Origin: CAVXSP01 sp963764505
GTDB taxonomy: Bacteria; Acidobacteriota; Vicinamibacteria; Vicinamibacterales; SCN-69-37
Direction: 5' to 3'
Assembly: GCA_963764505.1 (NCBI GenBank)
Contig: CAVXSP010000001.1
Coordinates: forward strand, 1,054,001-1,118,000
DNA length: 64,000 bases
Position numbers and translations under genes: made by a program. Shown in pieces: positions 1 to 8,048 of this stretch (its first letter is position 1; each line of letters opens with the position of its first letter). The notes under the pieces are model-generated. The model ran no database searches. It was not told the DNA's origin and saw only the letters and a program-made list of their open reading frames with translations.

Positions 1-1
1 G

Positions 2-1240
2 CGTCTTCGCATCGAAGCGGTTCGGGCGCTCGGCCAGGTGGGCGGGAGCGGCGCCCTCGAGACGCTGCTCCAGCTCGCCGGCAGCCGACCCGCGGCGGCG
101 AACCTTGCGCTGGAGGCGGTCATGGCCGTCGGCGCGCTCGGCGATCCGCGCGGATTCGATCCGCTGCTGAACCTGGTCACCGATCCATGGCCCGCGATGC
201 GAGCCGCCGCGCTCACGGCGGCCGCGCAGGTCAACCCGGACGGGTTCCTGCTCATCGCGTCCGGGTTGCCGCCGGATCGGGACTGGTCCGTCCGCGCCGC
301 CCTCGCGGGCATCTACGCGGCGCTGCCGGCGGATCAGGTGCGCAGCGAGATCATCGACCTGACCCACGACCAGGACGCGCGCGTGCGGGGCCCGGCGCTG
401 CGCGCCCTCGCGAAGATCGGCGCTCCCGATCTGGCCGCTCGACTCTTCGAGGCGCTCGACGCGGACGACTTCGTTGTCCGCGCGGTTGCCGCCTCGCTGA
501 TTGGCGAGCAGAAGCCGGCCGGCGGCGTCGAGCACCTGACGGCAGCGTACTCACGCGCGGAGAGCGACGCGGCGTACTCGGCGCGAGCCGCCGCCCTGGA
601 GGGGCTCGCCAAGTACGGCACCGAGGCGGCGGCGCAGGCCGTGCTCCGTCGCGGCCTCGAGGACAAGGCCTGGCCCGTGCGTGTGCGCGCCGCGGAGCTG
701 TTGCGGGGGCTCGGCGACGCCAGCGCCGCGCCGACGCGGCCGGCGCCGCTCCGGCAGCCCGCGGCCTTCTTCGAATCCGCCGGGTTCCTGCACCCGAGCT
801 TCTCTCCGCACGCCTACATCGAGACGAAGAAGGGCACGATCGAGATCGAGCTCAATCTGGTAGAGGCGCCCGTCACGTCCCAGAGCTTCATCGATCTGGC
901 GCACCTCGGCTTCTTCAACGGCCTCGAGATTCACCGGGTCGTGCCGGACTTCGTGGTGCAGGCGGGCGATCCACGGGGCGACAGCGAGGGAGGGCCGGGG
1001 TTCACGCTGATGGACGAGCTGAGCCCGCTTCCGTACCTGCGCGGAACCGTGGGGATGGCACTCGACTGGCGCGATACCGGAGGCAGCCAGTTCTTCATCA
1101 CGCTCTCTCCGCAGCCGCACCTCGAGGCGAAGTACACGGTCTTCGGTCGCGTCGTGCACGGCGACGAGGTGCTCGATCGGCTCTCGCAGTGGGATGTCGT
1201 CGAGCGGGTCCGGATCTGGGATGGCGTGAGCTTTCAGTGA
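2..1240 (+). CDS. HEAT-repeat / cyclophilin fusion peptidyl-prolyl isomerase (5' end outside window)
   Basis: The reading frame is already open at base 2 with HEAT-like sequence (RLRIEAVRALGQV), so the GTG at 38 is internal and the true start lies upstream. About 240 residues of alternating helices follow (HEAT/PBS-lyase type repeats such as VRAVAASLIGEQKPAGG and VRVRAAELLRGLGDA), normally a protein-docking scaffold. From about residue 270 to the end is a compact cyclophilin-type PPIase domain with IETKKGTIEIEL, FNGLEIHRVVPDFVVQAGDP, GGSQFFITLSPQPHL and KYTVFGRVV. The expected role is cis-trans isomerisation of X-Pro bonds in a client recruited by the HEAT part. Cell location cannot be judged without the N-terminus. 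A strong terminator follows the stop by 30 bases. Domain assignment is firm; the client is unknown. Confidence 0.88.
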   Translation, partial: RLRIEAVRALGQVGGSGALETLLQLAGSRPAAANLALEAVMAVGALGDPRGFDPLLNLVTDPWPAMRAAALTAAAQVNPDGFLLIASGLPPDRDWSVRAALAGIYAALPADQVRSEIIDLTHDQDARVRGPALRALAKIGAPDLAARLFEALDADDFVVRAVAASLIGEQKPAGGVEHLTAAYSRAESDAAYSARAAALEGLAKYGTEAAAQAVLRRGLEDKAWPVRVRAAELLRGLGDASAAPTRPAPLRQPAAFFESAGFLHPSFSPHAYIETKKGTIEIELNLVEAPVTSQSFIDLAHLGFFNGLEIHRVVPDFVVQAGDPRGDSEGGPGFTLMDELSPLPYLRGTVGMALDWRDTGGSQFFITLSPQPHLEAKYTVFGRVVHGDEVLDRLSQWDVVERVRIWDGVSFQ

Positions 1241-1270
1241 GCCGGAACCGGGCGCGCCGCGGAGAAGAAA

Positions 1271-1299
1271 AAAAAGGGGGCGACCAGCGCCCCCTTTTT
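1271..1299. terminator. bidirectional intrinsic terminator between HEAT-cyclophilin gene and mini-ORF
   Basis: A 12-bp perfect stem (AAAAAGGGGGCG / CGCCCCCTTTTT) with the loop ACCAG. It carries a T-run on the plus side and an even longer T-run on the minus side, so it can end the plus-strand gene and the minus-strand transcript that reads through 1375-1322. Confidence 0.85.
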
Positions 1300-1321
1300 C
1301 ACGAAACAGGTCGGGTGTGGA

Positions 1322-1375
1322 CTAGCGCTTCTTGCCGCCCTTTTTCTTCCCGCCCTTAGCTGCTTTCTTTGCCAT
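1322..1375 (-). CDS. candidate 17-residue lysine/glycine-rich basic protein
   Basis: Minus-strand ATG ORF reading MAKKAAKGGKKKGGKKR and then a stop. A good Shine-Dalgarno-like AAGGGGGG ends 9 bases before the ATG, and a strong terminator begins 22 bases after the stop. The composition (9 Lys/Arg of 17, the rest Ala/Gly plus the initiator Met) resembles the basic tails of histone-like or nucleoid and ribosomal proteins. The frame stays open upstream to about position 1530, with GTG codons about 24 and 105 bases before the ATG, so a longer basic protein is possible. No family is recognised. Expression is inferred only from the SD and terminator. Confidence 0.45.
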   Translation of the reverse strand: MAKKAAKGGKKKGGKKR

Positions 1376-1600
1376 TCGCGTGGTCCCCCCCTTCACGGTG
1401 GTCTGGTGCGCCGGCTTCAACCACTGCGCGACGTCGCTGCCGCCTGGCACGCAGACCCGCGCAATAGTGCCGGTGCTTCGCTGCAAGCTCTCACGCTCTG
1501 AAGAACCGAGCGGGAGCCCGACATCTCGTCACCCGGTCATCGGAAAGCCCGGCGCCACACACCCGCACGCCGCAGACCTTCCACGCCGAACGCTCAACTA

Positions 1601-1632
1601 AAAAGGGGGGCCGCATCGAAGTCGCGCCCCCC
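1601..1632 (-). terminator. intrinsic terminator, minus strand
   Basis: GGGGGGCCGC pairs with GCGCCCCCC (one bulge) around a 9-base loop. Read on the minus strand it ends in a run of five Ts. It sits about 100 bases downstream of the minus-strand promoter at 1707-1735. Confidence 0.7.
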
Positions 1633-1700
1633 GGTAACTATTGCCAGCCCCTCGCGTCCGCCGTACCCAACAGGTGGGCTGAGTTAGTCGTTCGCACGCA
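1601..1700 (-). ncRNA. candidate ~100-nt structured small RNA
   Basis: A near-consensus minus-strand promoter (1707-1735) would start transcription near 1700, and an intrinsic terminator ends at 1601, giving a ~100-nt transcript with no plausible ORF. The predicted RNA can fold: CAGCCC pairs with GGGCUG around an inner CCCA/UGGG hairpin, AACU pairs with AGUU outside it, and the terminator stem follows. I checked for the SRP RNA core (GGAAGCAGC) and did not find it. The identity is unknown and the call rests on promoter plus terminator plus foldability. Confidence 0.4.
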
Positions 1701-1706
1701 AGATGT

Positions 1707-1735
1707 AGATTAGGGACGAACGTAGAACGTGTCAA
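1707..1735 (-). promoter_or_regulatory. sigma70-type promoter, minus strand
   Basis: TTGACA (1735-1730), a 17-base spacer, then TAATCT (1712-1707). This is one of the best -35/-10 pairs in the window. It lies downstream of the ddl stop and points away from ddl into a region without a conventional gene. Confidence 0.65.
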
Positions 1736-1810
1736 GAAAAAAACGCGCCTCAGGTATTTTTTTTCTTGACCGGACCCGGGTTTTTTTCTAGGCCGCTGGT
1801 CCGCTCGAGC

Positions 1811-3019
1811 TCAGAACGCGCTCGTCCGGATCTCTCGCTTCTCGGCGTGCCGCTCGACCGCGAGCGTGATCAGCCGATCGACGAGCGTCGGATACTTCAC
1901 GCCGGTGGCCTCCCAGAGCTTGGCGAACATGCTGATCGTCGTGAATCCGGGAATCGTGTTGATCTCGTTGACGAACAGCGAATCGTTCGACCGGCTGAGG
2001 AGGAAGTCGACGCGCGCGTATCCCTCGCCGTCGATCGCCCGGAAGGCGGCGATCGCCTGGCGCCGCACCTGATCGCTCTGTCGATCGGTGAGCGGGGCGG
2101 GAATCTCGACGCGCGAGCCGGCGTCGAGGTACTTCGCCTCGTAATCGTAGAACTCGCGCGAGGGCAGGATTTCGCCCGGTACCGACGCCTCGGGATCGTG
2201 GTTGCCCAGGACGGCGCATTCGATCTCGCGCGCGTCCGGAACGGCCTCCTCGACGAGGAGCTTGCGATCGAATGCCGCGGCGAGGTCGAGCGCCGGCGTC
2301 AGCTCGTCGCGCGTGCGGACCTTTGAGATGCCGACGCTCGATCCCAGGTTGGCGGGCTTGACGAACAGCGGATAGCTCAGTGCGGCATCGATCTCGGCGA
2401 GAACGACGGCGGGATTCAGCCGCCATTGACGGCGCCGGACGACTCGCCAGCGCGCCACCTGGAGACCCTCGGACTGGAACAGCAGCTTCATGACCGTCTT
2501 GTCCATCCCGACGGCCGAGGCCAGCACACCGCAGCCGACGTATGCGACGTTGGCGAGCTCCATCAATCCCTGGATGGTGCCGTCCTCCCCCAGCGGGCCG
2601 TGCAGCACCGGGAAGATGACATCCAGACCGAGGCCGGTGAGCGTCGTCGTGTCGGATTCGCCGTCCGGCGCGCTGCGTCGATCGACGAGCACGAGCGTGG
2701 CGTCGTCGGGTCGCGGCGGCAGGAACACCTCGCGTCCGCCGCGAAGCCGCGCCGAATCGCTCTTGACCTGGTCGATCACCTCGGCCGCCGAGGCCGCCGA
2801 GGGCGGCCGATCCGCGAGCACCCAGCGGCCGTCCTTCTCGATCCGAATCGCGATCGGCTCGTAGCGCTTGCGATCGATGTTCGCGAAGATCGCGGCCGCT
2901 GACGCCAGCGACACTTCGTGCTCGCCGGAGCGACCACCGTAGAGAATGCCGACTCGAAGACGCTTCACGTCGGGAGCACGGAACTCGCCGTCGCGAACCT
3001 GCGACGAGCGGCGGGTCAT
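1811..3019 (-). CDS. ddl: D-alanine--D-alanine ligase
   Basis: ATP-dependent ligation of two D-Ala for peptidoglycan precursor synthesis in the cytosol. ATP-grasp family signatures are all present: N-terminal GILYGGRSGEHEVS, PVLHGPLGEDGTIQGL, the ATP-loop KPANLGSSVGISKV, and the metal-binding C-terminal VDFLL...FVNEINTIPGFT. Length is 402 aa from the ATG at 3019. A GTG at 2968 would start at KRLRVG, directly before the conserved strand, and give 385 aa, which fits the family a little better; neither start has a clear Shine-Dalgarno. It is transcribed divergently from tgt with 58 bases between the ATGs. No D-lactate/vancomycin-resistance genes accompany it, so the housekeeping role is preferred. 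Confidence 0.95.
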   Translation of the reverse strand: MTRRSSQVRDGEFRAPDVKRLRVGILYGGRSGEHEVSLASAAAIFANIDRKRYEPIAIRIEKDGRWVLADRPPSAASAAEVIDQVKSDSARLRGGREVFLPPRPDDATLVLVDRRSAPDGESDTTTLTGLGLDVIFPVLHGPLGEDGTIQGLMELANVAYVGCGVLASAVGMDKTVMKLLFQSEGLQVARWRVVRRRQWRLNPAVVLAEIDAALSYPLFVKPANLGSSVGISKVRTRDELTPALDLAAAFDRKLLVEEAVPDAREIECAVLGNHDPEASVPGEILPSREFYDYEAKYLDAGSRVEIPAPLTDRQSDQVRRQAIAAFRAIDGEGYARVDFLLSRSNDSLFVNEINTIPGFTTISMFAKLWEATGVKYPTLVDRLITLAVERHAEKREIRTSAF

Positions 3020-3077
3020 TATAGGCTATGCGCGCAAAACCGGCGGGTCCCCGCGGCCGCCGATCTCGGACGTGCCG

Positions 3078-4232
3078 ATGGCCCTAGACTTCACCGTCAC
3101 GCATCGCGACGGCCGCGCGCGGCGAGGACGGCTGCTCCTGCCGCACGGCGCCGTCGATACGCCGGCGTTCATGCCCGTCGGCACGCGCGCAGCCGTCAAG
3201 GGCGTGACCGTCGACCAGCTCCACGCGATGGGCGCCGATATCGTCCTCGCGAACACATACCATCTCCACCTGCGGCCGGGCGACGAGCTGATCGCACGGG
3301 CTGGCGGCCTCCACGCGTTCATGGGCTGGAACCGGCCGCTGCTCACCGACTCCGGCGGCTATCAGGTGTTCAGCCTGGCCGCGCGCCGTCGCCTGAGCGA
3401 GGAGGGCGTCGCGTTCCAGTCTCATCTCGACGGGCGCCCGTGCCGACTCACGCCGGAGTCGGCTGTGGACATCCAGGCACGGCTGGGCTCCGACGTCGCC
3501 ATGACGCTCGACGAGTGCACTGGCTGGACGTCCAGCCGCGACGACGCGGAGGCGGCGATGGCGCGGACGCTGCGATGGGCGCGTCGGAGTCGGGAGCGGT
3601 TCCTCGCCGTCTTCGGGGGCGGCGCGCCGGGGCTCCCGCGTCCGACCCCCGGCCAGGTGCAGTTCGGCATCGTCCAGGGCGGGACGTTCGAGGACCTGCG
3701 CGACCGGAGCGTGGCGGGCACGATCGCCGTCGGGTTCGACGCCTACGCGATCGGCGGCCTCTCGGTCGGCGAGCCGGTCGCCCGGATGAACGACATCGTG
3801 GCGCACACGGCGCCGCAGCTCCCGGACGGGTGTCCGCGGTACCTCATGGGGACCGGCACGCCGGCGGACCTGCTGGAGTCGGTGGCTCGAGGCATCGATC
3901 TGTTCGACTGCGTGCTGCCGACACGCAACGCCCGGAACGGGCAGCTGTTCACGCGCGCGGGCATCCTGACGATCAGGAACGCGCGATACGCGGAGGACGG
4001 CCGGCCGCCGGACCCGGCTTGCCGTTGTCCCACGTGCCGGCGGCATTCGCGGGCGTATCTGCGGCACCTCTTCATCGCCGGCGAAATAGGCGCGGCCGTG
4101 CTGAACTCGCTGCACAACCTCCAATTTTATCTTGACACGATGCGGGAAATCAGAAACGCTATCGAGTTCGGGACATTCGACGCATTCAAGCGAGAGTTCC
4201 TCCGCGCGCTCGCGCTCCCGCCGCCGCCATAG
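3078..4232 (+). CDS. tgt: queuine tRNA-ribosyltransferase (tRNA-guanine transglycosylase)
   Basis: Exchanges guanine 34 of GUN-anticodon tRNAs for the preQ1 base. Starts at the ATG giving MALDFTVTHRDGRARRG; 384 aa, normal for the family. Recognisable blocks: FMPVGTRAAVKGVT, the TDSGGYQVFSLA base-binding segment, FGIVQGG, the nucleophilic Asp in LFDCVLPTRNARNGQ, and the C-terminal zinc site CRCPTCRRHSRAYLRHLF. It is the first gene of a plus-strand series with yajC 7 bases downstream. The tgt-yajC-secD-secF order is widely conserved in bacteria. Confidence 0.96.
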   Translation: MALDFTVTHRDGRARRGRLLLPHGAVDTPAFMPVGTRAAVKGVTVDQLHAMGADIVLANTYHLHLRPGDELIARAGGLHAFMGWNRPLLTDSGGYQVFSLAARRRLSEEGVAFQSHLDGRPCRLTPESAVDIQARLGSDVAMTLDECTGWTSSRDDAEAAMARTLRWARRSRERFLAVFGGGAPGLPRPTPGQVQFGIVQGGTFEDLRDRSVAGTIAVGFDAYAIGGLSVGEPVARMNDIVAHTAPQLPDGCPRYLMGTGTPADLLESVARGIDLFDCVLPTRNARNGQLFTRAGILTIRNARYAEDGRPPDPACRCPTCRRHSRAYLRHLFIAGEIGAAVLNSLHNLQFYLDTMREIRNAIEFGTFDAFKREFLRALALPPPP

Positions 4233-4239
4233 ATAGATA

Positions 4240-4605
4240 ATGAGTGACATGACCCCGTTGCCGTCCGTCCTGGCCATGGCCCAACCGGGACCAGGCTCCG
4301 GCAGCGCCCTGGTGCAGATCTTCCCGTTCGTCCTGATGCTGGGCATCTTCTACGTCCTGGTGCTCCTGCCCATGCGGAAGCGCCAGAAGAAGGTTCAGGA
4401 GTTCCAGTCCTCGCTGAAGGTCGGCGACCGCGTCATCACGACGGGCGGGCTGTTCGGGCAGATTACGCGGCTCGAGGAGTCGAAGCTCAACGAGGGGAAG
4501 ACGATCCAGGTGCAGCTCGCGGACAAGGTCAGGGTCGAGATGACCCGCGCGTCCATCGGCGGATATCAGGGCCAGGAACCGGTCGTGCAGCCGGACTCGC
4601 GCTGA
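4240..4605 (+). CDS. yajC: preprotein translocase subunit YajC
   Basis: 121 aa. One N-terminal transmembrane helix (about residues 23-45, IFPFVLMLGIFYVLVLLPM) is followed by the typical basic RKRQKKVQEFQSSLKVGDRVITTGG segment and a small cytosolic domain. YajC associates with SecDF and the SecYEG translocon. The gene lies between tgt and secD, the usual context. A second in-frame ATG four codons downstream (MTPLPS) is an alternative start. Confidence 0.95.
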   Translation: MSDMTPLPSVLAMAQPGPGSGSALVQIFPFVLMLGIFYVLVLLPMRKRQKKVQEFQSSLKVGDRVITTGGLFGQITRLEESKLNEGKTIQVQLADKVRVEMTRASIGGYQGQEPVVQPDSR

Positions 4606-4654
4606 GCCGTCCGGAGGCTCGAGGCCCGACTCGGATACCGGGAGAGTTTCAGGC

Positions 4655-6217
4655 ATGCAGAAGAATCTCCGCTGGAAGATCCTCGCCATCTTGCTCGTGA
4701 CCGGCCTGGCCGTGGCCGCGATCGTGCCGCCGTCCAAGAAGATCCACCTGGGCCTCGACCTGCAGGGCGGCATCCACATGGTGCTCCAGGTGAAGACCGA
4801 CGACGCACTGCGCGTCGAAACGGAGACGACGGCCGATCAGTTCTACGAGGCCCTCAAGGCCGCCAAGGTCACCGTCAACCCGCCGAAAGTGGTCAGCACG
4901 ACGGAATTCACCCTCGACGGTGTGCCGGCCGGCGCGGATCAGCAGGTGCGCATCCTGGCGGACCAGCAGCTCGTCGATTTCGACCGGCAGGTCGCCGGCG
5001 CCACCTATTCGTTCCGGATGCGCGAGAACGTCCAGGTCCAGCGGCGCTCGGAAGCGGTGACGCAGGCGATTCAGACGATCGAGCGCCGGGTCAACGAGCT
5101 GGGCGTCTCGGAGCCGACCGTGGCGCCCTACGGCACGACGGGCGATCAGATCGTCGTCGAGCTGCCGGGCGTCTCGAACACCGCCCGGGCCAAGGACATC
5201 ATCGGCAAGACGGCGCTCCTGACGCTGAATCTCGTCGAGTCGGGCCCGGTGCCGGATCGAGAGACGTTGCTCGCCAAGTACAACGGGCAGGTGCCGCCGG
5301 AGATGGAGGTCGTGGTCGGAACCGTCTCGCGCACCGATCCGACGCCCGCGTACTATCTCGTGCGGAAGGTTCCCGCCGTCACGGGCAAGGACCTGCGCAA
5401 CGCGCGGCAGACGGTCGACGAGATGAACCTGCCGGCCGTCAGCTTCACGTTGAACAGCGAGGGCGTGAGCAAGTTCTCGCGGGTGACGGCGGCGAACGTC
5501 GGACGACAGCTCGCGATTATCCTCGACGACCGCGTCGTCTCCGCGCCGTCGATCGAGGGGCCCATCAGCCAGCCGGAGGCGCGGATCACCGGCCGGTTCA
5601 CGCCCCAGGAGGCCGACGATCTCGCCCTGGTCCTGCGCTCGGGCGCGCTGCCGGCGTCGCTGACCTACCTCGACGAGCGCGAAGTCGGGCCGACGCTCGG
5701 CAGCGACTCGGTCAAGGCGGGTATCGTCGCGTCGCTCATCGGCCTGGGCCTCGTGACGGTGTTCATGCTCACCTACTACCGGCTCTCCGGGATCAACGCG
5801 TTCGTCTCCATCGCGCTCAACCTGACGATCCTGCTGGCGTTCATGTCCTACCTGGGCGCGGTCATGACGCTGCCGGGGATCGCCGGGTTCATCCTGACGA
5901 TCGGCATGGGCGTCGATTCGAACGTGCTCATCTTCGAGCGGATTCGCGAGGAGTTGGACGCGAAGCGGGGCGCCCGGCAGGCCATCAACGCCGGCTTCGA
6001 TCGCGTCTTCGTCACGATCATCGACACGCACATCGCCTCGATGATCGCGGCGGGGTTCCTGTTTCAGTTCGGCACCGGGCCGATTCGTGGCTTCGCGACG
6101 ACGCTCTTCTTCGGCCTGATCTCGAACATCTTCACGGCCGTGTTCGTCTCGCGAACGCTGTTCGAGTTCATCCTCTCGCGGCGTCCGGCGGGCGTCGCGG
6201 CGAAAGTGAGTATCTGA
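4655..6217 (+). CDS. secD: protein translocase subunit SecD
   Basis: 520 aa membrane protein that uses the proton-motive force to complete Sec-dependent export. The N-terminal helix WKILAILLVTGLAVAAIVPP and the motif HLGLDLQGGIHMVLQV are typical. They are followed by the large periplasmic P1 domain (about 35-330) and then five further helices with the conserved GIAGFILTIGMGVDSNVLIFERIREE, which carries the Asp and Arg of the proton-relay region. Spacing to secF is 18 bases. SecD and SecF are separate genes here, not fused. Confidence 0.97.
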   Translation: MQKNLRWKILAILLVTGLAVAAIVPPSKKIHLGLDLQGGIHMVLQVKTDDALRVETETTADQFYEALKAAKVTVNPPKVVSTTEFTLDGVPAGADQQVRILADQQLVDFDRQVAGATYSFRMRENVQVQRRSEAVTQAIQTIERRVNELGVSEPTVAPYGTTGDQIVVELPGVSNTARAKDIIGKTALLTLNLVESGPVPDRETLLAKYNGQVPPEMEVVVGTVSRTDPTPAYYLVRKVPAVTGKDLRNARQTVDEMNLPAVSFTLNSEGVSKFSRVTAANVGRQLAIILDDRVVSAPSIEGPISQPEARITGRFTPQEADDLALVLRSGALPASLTYLDEREVGPTLGSDSVKAGIVASLIGLGLVTVFMLTYYRLSGINAFVSIALNLTILLAFMSYLGAVMTLPGIAGFILTIGMGVDSNVLIFERIREELDAKRGARQAINAGFDRVFVTIIDTHIASMIAAGFLFQFGTGPIRGFATTLFFGLISNIFTAVFVSRTLFEFILSRRPAGVAAKVSI

Positions 6218-6235
6218 GCCGGTCCGGGAGAGAGC

Positions 6236-7192
6236 ATGCGGATTTTTCACAACGCGAACTACAACTTCATCCGGTGGCGCTGGCACGCCCTGGTCGCATC
6301 GATCGTCCTCATCTGGGCCGGTGTCGCCACGATCTTCGTGAGAGGCGGCGTGCCGCTCGGGATCGAGTTCACGGGCGGCACGGCCATCGTGCTCAAGTTC
6401 AGCCAGCCGGTCGGCGAGGACGTCGTCCGCGGCGCCGTGGACCAGGTCTCGAAGGACGCCGTGGTCCAGCAGTACGGCGCGCCGGCCGACCACGAGATCA
6501 TGGTCCGGCTCCCGGAGATGGCGGCACAGGAGGAAGGTACCCGGCTCGAGGAGGACGCCCAGCAGGTCCAGGACGCCCTTCGCGCCGCGCAGGTCGGGAC
6601 GTTCGAGGTGCTGAGCAAGGACAGCATCGGGCCGGTGATGGGGAAGGACTACCAGAGCAAGGGCGTCTGGGCCACGGTCGCGGCGCTGGGCGGCATGCTC
6701 GTCTATGTCGCGTTCCGGTTCAGGTTCAGCTTCGCGGTGGGGGCGATCGTCGCCGCGTTCCACGACATCCTGATCACGGTCGTGTTCCTGGCCTGGTTCC
6801 GGTACGACCTGACCCTCAACGTCATCGCCGGGCTGCTCACGATCACGGGCTACTCCGTCAACGACACGATCGTCGTCTTCGACCGTGTTCGCGAGAACCA
6901 GCGGCAGATGCGCCGCGAGCCGCTCGATCAGATCGTGAACAAGAGCGTCAATCAGACCCTCGGCCGGACGATGATCACCTCGGGCACGACCCTCCTGGCG
7001 GTGGTGTCGCTCTATCTGTTCGGCGGCGAGGTGCTGCGCGGGTTCGCGTTCACGATGCTCGTCGGCGTCGTCACGGGCACCTATTCCACGGTGTTCATCG
7101 CGGCGACCCTCGCGATGATTCTGAGCCGACGGCCGGCCGTGACGCAGACCCAGGGGCGCGCCCAGGGGGCGGCGAAGGCGAAGCGAGCGTAG
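6236..7192 (+). CDS. secF: protein translocase subunit SecF
   Basis: 318 aa partner of SecD. Starts MRIFHNANYNFIRWRW, then a helix, the GIEFTGGTAIVLKF strand of the P1 head, a periplasmic domain to about residue 140, and five helices with the signature GYSVNDTIVVFDRVREN. The C-terminal tail is short, alanine-rich and basic. Co-oriented and tightly spaced with secD and uppP. Confidence 0.97.
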   Translation: MRIFHNANYNFIRWRWHALVASIVLIWAGVATIFVRGGVPLGIEFTGGTAIVLKFSQPVGEDVVRGAVDQVSKDAVVQQYGAPADHEIMVRLPEMAAQEEGTRLEEDAQQVQDALRAAQVGTFEVLSKDSIGPVMGKDYQSKGVWATVAALGGMLVYVAFRFRFSFAVGAIVAAFHDILITVVFLAWFRYDLTLNVIAGLLTITGYSVNDTIVVFDRVRENQRQMRREPLDQIVNKSVNQTLGRTMITSGTTLLAVVSLYLFGGEVLRGFAFTMLVGVVTGTYSTVFIAATLAMILSRRPAVTQTQGRAQGAAKAKRA

Positions 7193-7199
7193 AGTCCCA

Positions 7200-8012
7200 G
7201 TGAGTCCAGCCGTCGCCCTGCTGCTGGGTGTGGTCCAGGGCCTCACCGAGTTCCTGCCCGTCTCCAGTTCGGCCCATCTGCTCATCGCCCGCGACCTGTT
7301 CGGCGTGCACATGTCGGCGGCGCTCGATCTGGCCTTCGACGTGGCGTGCCACGTCGGGACGCTCCTTGCGGTCCTGGTGTTCTTCCGTGCCGAGCTGCTC
7401 GCGATGGCCGCCGCCGTCCCGGGCCTCCTGAACCCCCACGCAGGCGCCGACGCGCGGCGCATCCGCCTGCTGATCCTCGGGACCGTGCCGATCGTGATTG
7501 TCGGCGCGCTCGGCGGCGCCGCCCTCGAGGAGACGCTGCGCACGCCGGCAGTGGCCGCCAGCATGCTGGCGGCGGGCGCGGTCCTGCTGTTCGTCGCCGA
7601 ACGCGTCGGGGCGCATACCAAGCTCGAGCGGGACCTCACGCCGCGTGACGTGCTGCTGATTGGGGCGGCGCAGGCGGCGGCCCTGATTCCCGGCGTCTCG
7701 CGATCGGGCTCCACCATCGGGACCGGGATGCTGATCGGCTACCGGCGGCAGGAGATCGCGCGCTTCACGTTCCTGTTGAGCATTCCGGCCATCGTGGCCG
7801 CCGCGGCGAAGAACGGGCTCGACCTGCGCCACGAGACGCTCTCGCGCGCCGAGTTCCACGCCTTCGCGCTGGCCATGGCGAGCTCGGCGGTGGTCGGCTA
7901 CGCGGCGATCAAGTTTCTCCTGCGGTTCCTGGCGGACCACCGGCTGGACGTCTTTGCCTGGTACCGGCTGGCGCTGGCCGGCGTGCTGCTCGCGCTCGTC
8001 CTCGCGCGCTAG
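7200..8012 (+). CDS. uppP: undecaprenyl-diphosphatase (BacA/UppP)
   Basis: 270 aa polytopic membrane enzyme that converts undecaprenyl diphosphate to the monophosphate, recycling the lipid carrier for peptidoglycan and other glycans. The family motifs are clear: GVVQGLTEFLPVSSSAHL near the N-terminus and PGVSRSGSTIGTGM in the second repeat, each supplying active-site residues. The GTG start at 7200 lies 7 bases after the secF stop, so translation is probably coupled. Confidence 0.95.
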   Translation: MSPAVALLLGVVQGLTEFLPVSSSAHLLIARDLFGVHMSAALDLAFDVACHVGTLLAVLVFFRAELLAMAAAVPGLLNPHAGADARRIRLLILGTVPIVIVGALGGAALEETLRTPAVAASMLAAGAVLLFVAERVGAHTKLERDLTPRDVLLIGAAQAAALIPGVSRSGSTIGTGMLIGYRRQEIARFTFLLSIPAIVAAAAKNGLDLRHETLSRAEFHAFALAMASSAVVGYAAIKFLLRFLADHRLDVFAWYRLALAGVLLALVLAR

Positions 8013-8048
8013 GCGTCCGCGAGGTCGGCTCCGCGATCCGGATTGGCT

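Noticed and set aside
4649..7717. Long minus-strand reading frame (over 1000 codons) opposite secD/secF
   Set aside because: It is a by-product of the high GC content of the real plus-strand genes: Arg/Asp/His-rich, without any domain, and wholly antisense to well-identified secD, secF and uppP.
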